Positions 1 to 5,571 of a stretch of DNA of 9,782 bases are shown here, one piece after another (the first letter of the stretch is position 1; each line of letters starts with the position of its first letter). Origin of the DNA: an uncultured Clostridia bacterium (GTDB lineage: Bacteria > Bacillota > Clostridia > TANB77 > CAG-508); NCBI GenBank assembly GCA_947625075.1, contig CANQMY010000030.1, positions 1-9,782 on the forward strand, read 5' to 3'. A program made the position numbers and the translations under genes. The notes beneath the pieces were generated by a model. The model worked only from the letters and a program-made list of their open reading frames with translations. It searched no databases and had not been told where the DNA came from.

Positions 1-586
1 CTTGAGATTTTAAATATCCAGCTGTTGCATCATATATTTCTCCTTTAGGGTCTGTAAATATATATGATCCTAAACATTGATGTGCATTTGGAATAGTGTA
101 TGCCGATGATTTACCAGAACCAGATCCACCGACAATAAGAACATTAGTGTTTCCTAATTTATCTAATGGTAAGTAATTATCTTCTGCTAAAATCAAACCT
201 GCATTTTTGCTTAATACTCTATATTGTTCTCCACCTGTACTCCAATCACTTGATCCATGTTCTATTTTATCATAACTTCCTCTTTTTCTTGCTTTAAATA
301 ATCCAATTCCTATACAAATTGCTAAAAAAATTGTAAATATAAGTGTGCTTATTCCGAAAGAACTAATATAATTAGTTTTAAAACAATTTCTTATTCCTGC
401 AACACTTACTATATTTTTTACAAGATTTTCTATAAAATAGGTTAAATCAAAAACACCGGTAACATTACTATCAACTATTGTAGTTGCTATTGCAGATATT
501 AAAAATATTTCTGCAAATAACCAAAATACAATAGTTAATATTATTGCTACCTTGTGTTTTTTTATTGTTACTAACAAATTATCCAT
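1..586 (-). CDS. VirD4/TraG-family type IV coupling ATPase, N-terminal part (cut by window edge)
   Basis: The first 195 codons are present and the rest lies beyond the left edge. Translation from the ATG at 586 gives two hydrophobic segments (about residues 13-35 and 76-97) with an extracytoplasmic loop between them. A cytoplasmic region follows, with a Walker A motif GGSGSGKSS at 153-161 and the family-typical FTDPKGEIYDATAGYL at 177-192. This layout (two N-terminal membrane helices, then a P-loop, then the DPKGE block) is that of VirD4/TraG coupling proteins, which sit in the inner membrane and hand relaxase-bound DNA to a type IV secretion channel. The start is supported by AGAAGG seven bases upstream. 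The gene lies 34 nt after the 91-aa gene and is probably cotranscribed with it. The Walker B region and all-alpha domain cannot be seen, so intactness is unknown. The family call is firm; membership in an active conjugative element is inferred. Confidence 0.88.
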   Translation of the reverse strand, partial: MDNLLVTIKKHKVAIILTIVFWLFAEIFLISAIATTIVDSNVTGVFDLTYFIENLVKNIVSVAGIRNCFKTNYISSFGISTLIFTIFLAICIGIGLFKARKRGSYDKIEHGSSDWSTGGEQYRVLSKNAGLILAEDNYLPLDKLGNTNVLIVGGSGSGKSSAYTIPNAHQCLGSYIFTDPKGEIYDATAGYLKSQ

Positions 587-620
587 AATTTTACCTTCTC
601 ATTGGTTTTATTATTTTAAT

Positions 621-896
621 TTACATATTTCTACCATCATCATCTCTTACTCTATCAGCTTTAATTCTTAAAGCTCTTGCTGTCATTCTTGCATTAAATC
701 TATCATTTAAAGCTCTCATTATATTAGGATTTAATGTTTTTAAATCAATTTCATTAGCAGTAATTTCTATATCTCCCTCTGGTATACCATTATTAGTATA
801 TGCACCTAATTCACTATTATATGAATCTTTACTGCCACTTTCTTTACTTTTAAATCTATCATCAGCACTAAATTGTATAACTGTTAATTCTTTCAC
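621..896 (-). CDS. Small hypothetical protein (91 aa) upstream of the coupling ATPase
   Basis: I do not recognise this protein. The start is a GTG at 894-896, preceded by a strong AAGGAGG-type ribosome binding site that overlaps the stop codon of the upstream gene, so translation of the two genes is probably coupled. Residues 12-42 are rich in Ser, Lys, Asp, Gly and Asn and look disordered. Residues 47-91 are strongly charged and probably helical, with several Arg (RFNARMTARALRIKADRVR) and an acidic DDD near the end. There is no cysteine, no signal peptide and no membrane segment, so it should be cytoplasmic. Its place between another unknown gene and a VirD4/TraG ATPase suggests an accessory role in DNA transfer, such as an adaptor or regulator, but nothing in the sequence shows this. 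It does not look like the PcfB/DUF3801 protein that often precedes such ATPases. Confidence 0.75.
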   Translation of the reverse strand: MKELTVIQFSADDRFKSKESGSKDSYNSELGAYTNNGIPEGDIEITANEIDLKTLNPNIMRALNDRFNARMTARALRIKADRVRDDDGRNM

Positions 897-912
897 TATT
901 AAATACTCCTCC

Positions 913-1434
913 TTAATTCTTATCTCTTATTTCAAAACTAAAATAAGATTTATTTGGTTTTAATCTACATCTTCCTCTTGCTTCATTTGTATTTTTATCT
1001 AAATATATCATTGGTTTAACTTCTTCTGTAGTTTCTGGGTCTATAATTGTAATAGGTCTCTTTAGGTTAGGTGTATACTTAAAATCCTTAAGCTCCATTG
1101 CTGTCTCTGAATAAAGAGTGTCAAACTTAATAGGTATTGGTCTTTTTGATATTTTTATTTTATCGTCCTTTAAAAATCCCATATTTACTACTACTTTTTG
1201 TGGTCCAAAAGAAAGTATTACTAGGTCTTCTCCTTCAATTTCTGGATAATCAATAAAAAATGTTTTTTTCTTATTATTACCATTTAGTTCTTCAGAATAC
1301 ACTAGCCTTTCAACTGTATATTTTGGGTATTTACTTTGTAATTCCTTGGCAGTTTCGTTAATTCTATATATAACTGTATTTACTCCTTGTGGATCTGTTA
1401 TACTAAAATATTTACCATGAAATCCCTCTGACAT
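913..1434 (-). CDS. Hypothetical protein (173 aa), first gene of the transfer-like operon
   Basis: I do not recognise this protein. It starts at an ATG with AGAGGTG about five bases upstream and lies directly behind a consensus promoter (1481-1509), so it is the first gene of the operon. The protein is soluble and rich in Lys, Glu, Ile and Tyr. It seems to alternate beta strands with charged turns, has one cysteine near residue 156, and carries no signal peptide, membrane helix or nucleotide-binding motif. Proline-containing segments (residues 96-102 and 122-141) suggest a compact beta-rich fold rather than a coiled coil. The 91-aa gene follows after 16 nt and the VirD4/TraG-type gene comes next. 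A role in conjugative transfer or its control is plausible from position only. The coding call is secure because of the clean ORF, the ribosome binding site and the operon spacing. Confidence 0.8.
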   Translation of the reverse strand: MSEGFHGKYFSITDPQGVNTVIYRINETAKELQSKYPKYTVERLVYSEELNGNNKKKTFFIDYPEIEGEDLVILSFGPQKVVVNMGFLKDDKIKISKRPIPIKFDTLYSETAMELKDFKYTPNLKRPITIIDPETTEEVKPMIYLDKNTNEARGRCRLKPNKSYFSFEIRDKN

Positions 1435-1465
1435 TTCTACACCTCTTTCTCATACTTTTCTTTTG

Positions 1466-1498
1466 CTGAACACCTTTTTTATTATATCATATGTTCAG
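1466..1498. repeat. Inverted repeat flanking the -10 box, candidate operator
   Basis: CTGAACA (1466-1472) and TGTTCAG (1492-1498) form a perfect 7-bp inverted repeat separated by 19 bp. One arm lies in the spacer between -35 and -10; the other lies just past the predicted transcript start, so the repeat brackets the -10 box. Because only one arm would be transcribed, it is better explained as a pair of protein-binding half-sites than as an RNA hairpin. Operator function is inferred from position and symmetry. Confidence 0.5.
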
Positions 1499-1509
1499 TA
1501 ATATGTCAA
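1481..1509 (-). promoter_or_regulatory. Consensus housekeeping promoter of the 173-aa/91-aa/VirD4-like operon
   Basis: Read on the minus strand, a perfect -35 TTGACA (1504-1509) is separated by exactly 17 bp from a perfect -10 TATAAT (1481-1486). TG one base before the -10 makes it an extended -10 as well. The predicted transcript start is near 1474, leaving a leader of about 40 nt before the ATG at 1434. It is the strongest sigma-A-type promoter in the window. A promoter this close to consensus usually needs repression, which makes the inverted repeat around it noteworthy. Confidence 0.88.
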
Positions 1510-1546
1510 CTAAATTGATTTATTATATTAACTTAAACAATAAACT

Positions 1547-2407
1547 TTATATTTTTTCAACTTGTTTCAAATTTAAATATAATTTTTCCTGTTTTTCAGA
1601 TAAATCTTTCGGTAAAGTTATTCTTGTAACAACATGTAAATCTCCTCTTTTTCCTTTTCCGTCTTTATATCCTTTTTCTTTTATTATAATATTTTCTCCG
1701 CTACTAGTACATTTTGGAATAAAAATATTTATATCTTCTCCAAATATATTTATACTTTTTTTAGTTCCAAGTGCAGCTTCATATACTGCTAAATCAATTT
1801 CTGTATATATATCAGTTCCTACTAATTTAAATTTATTATCACTTTTGATATTTATTTTAACAAGTAAATCTCCGTTTTTTCCTCCATTTTTTCCTTTTTT
1901 ACCCTGTCCAACAATTCTTAATTTATCATTATTTTGAATGCCTGCTGGAACTTTGAATGTAAATGCTGTTTCTTTTCCATCAACAGTTCTTAATTTAATT
2001 TTTTTATTTACTCCAAAAAAAGCTTCCTTAATTGAAACATTTATTTCTGTATCAATATCTTCACCATATTCTGGAATAACTTTAGGAGAAACTTTTTGTT
2101 TTACCATTCCTCCAAAAAATATATCCATAAATATTTCTTTAACTGTCTTTTTAGTTTTATTTACTTTCTTTTTTTTACTTCCTATATATCTATTCCATTT
2201 AAAATCATATTTTCTTCTCTGAACAGAGTCACTTAATGTTCGATAAGCTTCATTTATATCTTTGAAAATTAGCTCTGCTGAAGAGTCTCCAACATTTATA
2301 TCTGGATGAAATTTTTTAGCTTTTTCTCTATAAGCTAGTTTTATTTCATCTAAAGTTGCTTTATTTGATTCTAGTCCTAATATCTTATAGTAATCCTTAA
2401 AAATCAT
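1547..2407 (-). CDS. J-domain co-chaperone of the zinc-less DnaJ/CbpA type
   Basis: The protein has 286 aa. An N-terminal J domain (about residues 5-69) carries the HPD motif at 34-36, the element that stimulates ATP hydrolysis by DnaK. Residues 115-280 match the two beta-sandwich substrate-binding domains of the DnaJ C-terminus (VPAGIQNNDKLRIVGQGKKG and GDLLVKINI, with a second GDLHVVTRITLP). The cysteine-rich CxxCxGxG zinc domain of true DnaJ is absent; only one cysteine is present. The usual Gly/Phe-rich linker is replaced by a Lys-rich stretch (77-88) followed by IFMDIFFGG, perhaps its remnant. The ATG has GGAGG seven bases upstream. grpE and dnaK are not adjacent and no CIRCE heat-shock element is seen, so this is probably a second J protein beside a canonical DnaJ elsewhere. 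It has its own promoter overlapping the end of yqeK, and no clear terminator follows it. Confidence 0.9.
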   Translation of the reverse strand: MIFKDYYKILGLESNKATLDEIKLAYREKAKKFHPDINVGDSSAELIFKDINEAYRTLSDSVQRRKYDFKWNRYIGSKKKKVNKTKKTVKEIFMDIFFGGMVKQKVSPKVIPEYGEDIDTEINVSIKEAFFGVNKKIKLRTVDGKETAFTFKVPAGIQNNDKLRIVGQGKKGKNGGKNGDLLVKINIKSDNKFKLVGTDIYTEIDLAVYEAALGTKKSINIFGEDINIFIPKCTSSGENIIIKEKGYKDGKGKRGDLHVVTRITLPKDLSEKQEKLYLNLKQVEKI

Positions 2408-2437
2408 TTAACATCCTCCATATATTATGGTACTTTT

Positions 2438-2466
2438 ATTATAGCTTACTTTTCAGTATTTATCAA
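2438..2466 (-). promoter_or_regulatory. Promoter of the J-domain gene, overlapping the end of yqeK
   Basis: On the minus strand, TTGATA (2461-2466, five of six to consensus) lies 17 bp before a perfect TATAAT (2438-2443). The -35 and most of the spacer are inside the last codons of yqeK, whose stop is at 2446-2448. A short imperfect palindrome, CCATATATTATGG (2418-2430, 5-bp arms), lies between the -10 and the GGAGG ribosome binding site and might affect the leader. The promoter allows the J-domain gene to be made independently of yqeK. Confidence 0.75.
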
Positions 2467-3012
2467 TATATAATTGCGAGTTTTTATACTTTCTTCTAAT
2501 AATGGTCTCCCTTTTTTTATATTATATATAATTGTATAATCTATATTACTTATTATTGCTTCATCAATATTTTTAAAAGCTAAATCTCTTAATTCCTCAA
2601 CGCCTTCATATTTTCTTGTTTCATCTATCTTATCTGCAATAAATACTATTTTTTCTAACATGGACATATTAGCTCTACCAGTTGTATGATTACTAATAGC
2701 TTCGCACATTTCTTTATCAAATTTGTATTTTTTCATACACATATCTGCTGCAACTTTTCCATGAAGAGTAACTCCTAAAATCATTTCCATTTTTGATACA
2801 TAAATATTTTCATCAATTACATATTTTTTTAATTCATCAAAAGGAAGCTCTTTTGCCATATCGTGCATTAGAGCTGCCTTCATAACTTTATTTTTATCTA
2901 CATTATATATTTCTGCAAGTTCCTCGCTTATTTTCATTACACATAAGCTATGAGTATATCTTTCTGATTTTAAATATTTTTTTAATTCTTCTTTTAATTT
3001 TTCAATTTCCAC
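2446..3012 (-). CDS. yqeK: YqeK-family HD-domain symmetrical Ap4A hydrolase
   Basis: The protein has 188 aa, the usual length for YqeK. The metal-binding HD-domain residues are all present: H21 (RYTHSL), H50-D51 (LMHDMAKE), H84 (LHG), H109 (SNHTTG) and D127 (IADKID), the last within the family-typical block ending DETRKYEGVEELR. YqeK proteins hydrolyse diadenosine tetraphosphate to two ADP in the cytoplasm, limiting this stress-linked nucleotide. The start is a GTG (3010-3012) with AAGGA about ten bases upstream; the first internal ATG would remove H21, so the GTG is preferred. In most Firmicutes yqeK lies between nadD and rsfS. Here it sits between ddl and a J-domain gene, with an extended -10 promoter candidate in front. 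The call is confident; the context is unusual. Confidence 0.92.
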   Translation of the reverse strand: MEIEKLKEELKKYLKSERYTHSLCVMKISEELAEIYNVDKNKVMKAALMHDMAKELPFDELKKYVIDENIYVSKMEMILGVTLHGKVAADMCMKKYKFDKEMCEAISNHTTGRANMSMLEKIVFIADKIDETRKYEGVEELRDLAFKNIDEAIISNIDYTIIYNIKKGRPLLEESIKTRNYILINTEK

Positions 3013-3044
3013 TTTTTAATATTCCTTCAAATTTATTTTGAAAC

Positions 3045-3053
3045 ATTATATCA
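3045..3053 (-). promoter_or_regulatory. Extended -10 promoter candidate for yqeK
   Basis: On the minus strand TGATATAAT combines a perfect TATAAT (3045-3050) with the TG of an extended -10. No good -35 is seen 16-18 bp upstream, where the sequence reads close to TAGAAC. It lies in the 69-nt ddl-yqeK gap, about 33 nt before the GTG start. No convincing terminator follows ddl, so yqeK may also be reached by read-through from murF-ddl. Confidence 0.55.
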
Positions 3054-3081
3054 ATAAATATTAAAAAGTTCTATATTTTAT

Positions 3082-4077
3082 TTACATTTTTTTACTTAAT
3101 TCAATTAAATCAGTTAATAATTCAGTATAAGAAATTCCAGAATAATCCCATAATTTTGGATACATACTTATTTCAGTAAATCCTGGCAATGTATTTATTT
3201 CATTAATATAAACCTTTTCTGTACCTTGTTGTACAAAAAAATCCACTCTAGAAAGTCCGCTTCCATCAACCGCCTTAAATGCTTTTATTGCTAACTTCCT
3301 TATCTCTTCTATTTTTTCATTAGATAAATTTGCTGGTATTGTAACTTTTGAAGCTTTATTTATATACTTTGCATCATAAGAATAAAAATCTTCTGCAGAA
3401 TTTATTTCTCCAACTGTTGATGCTTTAATATCTCTATTTCCTAATACTGCACATTCCACTTCCTTACCAATAATAGCTTCCTCAATTAAAACCTTCTTAT
3501 CATATACTGAAGCATCTGATAAAGCTTTTATTAACTCTACTCCATCTTTTGCTTTACTTACTCCTACTGATGAACCCGAATTAGATGGCTTTACAAACAC
3601 TGGAAAACCTATCTTTTCTTCGACTAATTTCACTATCTCATCATTTTCTAATTTTATTTCATCAAAATTTTCATCAACATAGATATTTTCATCTTTTATA
3701 TATATGTATTTTGCCTGTGGAATTCCAGCTTTTTCAAAAATAATTTTTGTATAAACTTTATCCATACATATACTTGAAGATAATACTTTGCATCCAACAT
3801 AAGGTACTTTTGCCATTTCTAGCATTCCTTGAAGTGTTCCATCTTCTCCATATAATCCATGAAGAACAGGAAATACAACATCCATCTGTTTTAATAGTTT
3901 AAATACATCTTTTATTTCTCTTTCTCTTTTGTCTAACCATTTTCCATCTTTAGTAATCATTAATGGATAAATTTCATATTTATTTTTATCCAAATTCTCC
4001 ATTACATTTTTTCCAGAAACAATTGAAACATCATGTTCAGTTGACATTCCTCCATAAATAACTGCAACTTTTAACAT
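3082..4077 (-). CDS. ddl: D-alanine--D-alanine ligase
   Basis: The protein has 331 aa and the ATP-grasp fold, and joins two D-alanines with ATP for peptidoglycan synthesis in the cytoplasm. Visible motifs in order are GGMSTEHDVSIVSG (9-22, including the substrate-binding Glu14), HGLYGEDG (73-80), the ATP-binding KPSNSGSSVGVSK (163-175), EVECAVLGN (206-214), the omega-loop FYSYDAKY (231-238), SRVDFF (276-281) and the metal-binding INEINTLPG (291-299). The omega loop keeps Lys237 and Tyr238, as in D-Ala-D-Ala ligases; VanA-type D-lactate ligases have His at the Tyr position. This predicts ordinary D-Ala-D-Ala product, hence vancomycin-sensitive precursors. The ATG has AAGGA upstream. It lies 34 nt behind murF, which uses its product, and shares that promoter. 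Confidence 0.97.
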   Translation of the reverse strand: MLKVAVIYGGMSTEHDVSIVSGKNVMENLDKNKYEIYPLMITKDGKWLDKREREIKDVFKLLKQMDVVFPVLHGLYGEDGTLQGMLEMAKVPYVGCKVLSSSICMDKVYTKIIFEKAGIPQAKYIYIKDENIYVDENFDEIKLENDEIVKLVEEKIGFPVFVKPSNSGSSVGVSKAKDGVELIKALSDASVYDKKVLIEEAIIGKEVECAVLGNRDIKASTVGEINSAEDFYSYDAKYINKASKVTIPANLSNEKIEEIRKLAIKAFKAVDGSGLSRVDFFVQQGTEKVYINEINTLPGFTEISMYPKLWDYSGISYTELLTDLIELSKKM

Positions 4078-4111
4078 ACTTTTTCCTTTCTAGCTATACT
4101 TAAATTTTTAG

Positions 4112-5437
4112 TTATAAAACCTTTAAGCTATCTGCTATTTCACTAAAATTCATTGAATTTGATGCTTTTAATAAAATTGCATCGTCTTTCCCTATAATAT
4201 GTTTTATTCTATCAATTGCTTCTTCGTTACTATTACAATCAATTTTATTTGAAATTTTTGCATTCTTGCTAATTAATTTTGCTAAGTCTCCTACTGTAAT
4301 TAAAATATCTATATTTTCTATAAGTTCTCCTACTTTTTTATGCAATTCTTCTGAATACTCACCAAGTTCTTTCATATCTCCTAAAACAGCAATTTTTCTT
4401 CTTTCTTCTATTTTTTCTAAATATTCAATTGCAGCTTTCATAGAATCATAATTAGCATTATATGAATCATTAATAATTATAGCACCTATTTTTGTATTAA
4501 TTATCTCCATTCTCTTTTTTGTTAAATCTAATTTTTTTATACCCTCTTTTATACTTTCAATAGACATATCAAAATATTTTCCAACTGCAATTGCACACAA
4601 ACTATTTAAAACAAAATGTTCTCCTCCAACTGGAACCATTATTTCTTCATTATCTATTTCAAATTTACTCATGTTTTCAAATGGTTTTATATTATTAGCA
4701 GTATATTTACTATTTTTATTTTTTATTCCATAAGTAATAATATTATAATTACTAACTTTTTTTGCCCAATCGCATAATAAATCATTATCATTATTAATTA
4801 TGACTGTATCTCCTTGTAGACCTTCTAATATTTCTAATTTTGCTTTTAATATATTTTCTCTTGATCCAAGATTTCCAATATGTGCTGTACCTATATTAGT
4901 AATTACCGCTAGTGTTGGTTTAGCAATTCTAGTAAGTAGACTAATTTCTCCAAAATGATTCATTCCCATTTCTACTACCATTACATCTTCATCTCTAAGT
5001 CTTAAAATAGTAAGAGGTAAACCTATTCCATTATTATAATTTCCCTGTGTTTTTAACACATTAAACTTTTGTGATAAAACAGCAGCAATTAAATCTTTTG
5101 TACTCGTTTTTCCAACACTTCCTGTAACAGCAACTACTGGTATATTATATTTATTTCTTTTATAAATAGCTAAGTCTTGTAATGCTTTTATTGTATCTTT
5201 AACAACTATTATATTTCCTATTTTTTCTTCTGGCATCTTACTTAATAAACATATTGCACCCTTTTCTATTGCTTGTTTATAATATATATTTCCATCAGAT
5301 TTTTCTCCATTTATTGCTACAAAAACATCTCCTTTTTCTATTTTTCTTGTATCTATTTCAAAATTTTTTACTTCAATATTTTCGTCTCCCGAAAAAAGCT
5401 CTCCTTTTGTAACTTGTAAAATTTCCTTTATTTTCAT
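4112..5437 (-). CDS. murF: UDP-N-acetylmuramoyl-tripeptide--D-alanyl-D-alanine ligase
   Basis: The protein has 441 aa, close to the family norm. MurF adds the D-Ala-D-Ala dipeptide to UDP-MurNAc-tripeptide, the last cytoplasmic step of precursor assembly. The N-terminal substrate domain (about 1-95) contains IDTRKIEKGDVFVAINGEK. The central ATPase domain has the P-loop TGSVGKTS (105-112), EMGMNHFGEI (156-165), TNIGTAHIGNLGS (180-192) and AKLEIL, whose Lys200 matches the carbamylated lysine of Mur ligases. The C-terminal domain has NDSYNANYDSM and AVLGDMKELGEYS. The ATG fits the family N-terminus (MKIKEILQVTKGEL), but the only ribosome binding site, GAAAGG (5453-5458), is about 15 bases away, longer than usual. 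It heads a murF-ddl operon with its own promoter. Confidence 0.97.
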   Translation of the reverse strand: MKIKEILQVTKGELFSGDENIEVKNFEIDTRKIEKGDVFVAINGEKSDGNIYYKQAIEKGAICLLSKMPEEKIGNIIVVKDTIKALQDLAIYKRNKYNIPVVAVTGSVGKTSTKDLIAAVLSQKFNVLKTQGNYNNGIGLPLTILRLRDEDVMVVEMGMNHFGEISLLTRIAKPTLAVITNIGTAHIGNLGSRENILKAKLEILEGLQGDTVIINNDNDLLCDWAKKVSNYNIITYGIKNKNSKYTANNIKPFENMSKFEIDNEEIMVPVGGEHFVLNSLCAIAVGKYFDMSIESIKEGIKKLDLTKKRMEIINTKIGAIIINDSYNANYDSMKAAIEYLEKIEERRKIAVLGDMKELGEYSEELHKKVGELIENIDILITVGDLAKLISKNAKISNKIDCNSNEEAIDRIKHIIGKDDAILLKASNSMNFSEIADSLKVL

Positions 5438-5496
5438 GCTTATAATTAAAATCCTTTCAGTTTCTTTTTAAAAGCAATTAAAATTACTTTTGTTTT

Positions 5497-5525
5497 ATTA
5501 TATGTCATTCATTTTTATTTTACAA
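5497..5525 (-). promoter_or_regulatory. Promoter of the murF-ddl operon
   Basis: On the minus strand TTGTAA (5520-5525, four of six to consensus) is spaced exactly 17 bp from a perfect TATAAT (5497-5502). It starts just after the ypeB terminator (5535-5564) and leaves an untranslated leader of roughly 50 nt before the murF ATG. The position between a terminator and a gene makes it credible despite the moderate -35. Confidence 0.7.
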
Positions 5526-5534
5526 GCAAACAAA

Positions 5535-5564
5535 ATAAAAGATCTAAATATTTAGACCTTTTAT
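5535..5564 (-). terminator. Intrinsic terminator of ypeB
   Basis: A nearly perfect palindrome with 14 complementary positions per side plus one A/C mismatch (5542/5557) lies 7 nt past the ypeB stop codon. Read on the minus strand, the stem ends in CTTTTAT and is followed by TTTTGTTTG, a U-rich tail. The stem is AT-rich, as in the rest of the window, and it separates ypeB from the murF promoter. Confidence 0.72.
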
Positions 5565-5571
5565 CTCATTT

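Noticed and set aside
1485..1496. LexA/SOS box at the transfer operon promoter (GAACATATG on the minus strand)
   Set aside because: Only the left half of the GAAC-N4-GTTC palindrome is present; the right half reads GATA. It is too degenerate to call, and the longer CTGAACA/TGTTCAG repeat explains the GAAC better.
1498..1546. Terminator after the J-domain gene
   Set aside because: TTTATT and AATAAA stretches can pair but give no stable stem and no following U run, so nothing can be claimed.
1491..2222. Plus-strand open frames opposite the J-domain gene
   Set aside because: They are the antisense of a clear conserved gene, show low-complexity Phe/Ser/Ile-rich translations typical of AT-rich shadow frames, and have no ribosome binding sites.
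3013..3081. Terminator after ddl
   Set aside because: Only an 8-bp A/U stem with a bulge and no U tail could be drawn, which is expected by chance in such AT-rich sequence.
3082..4077. Vancomycin-resistance type D-Ala-D-Lac ligase
   Set aside because: The omega loop has the Lys-Tyr pair of ordinary D-Ala-D-Ala ligases, and no vanH or vanX gene is adjacent.
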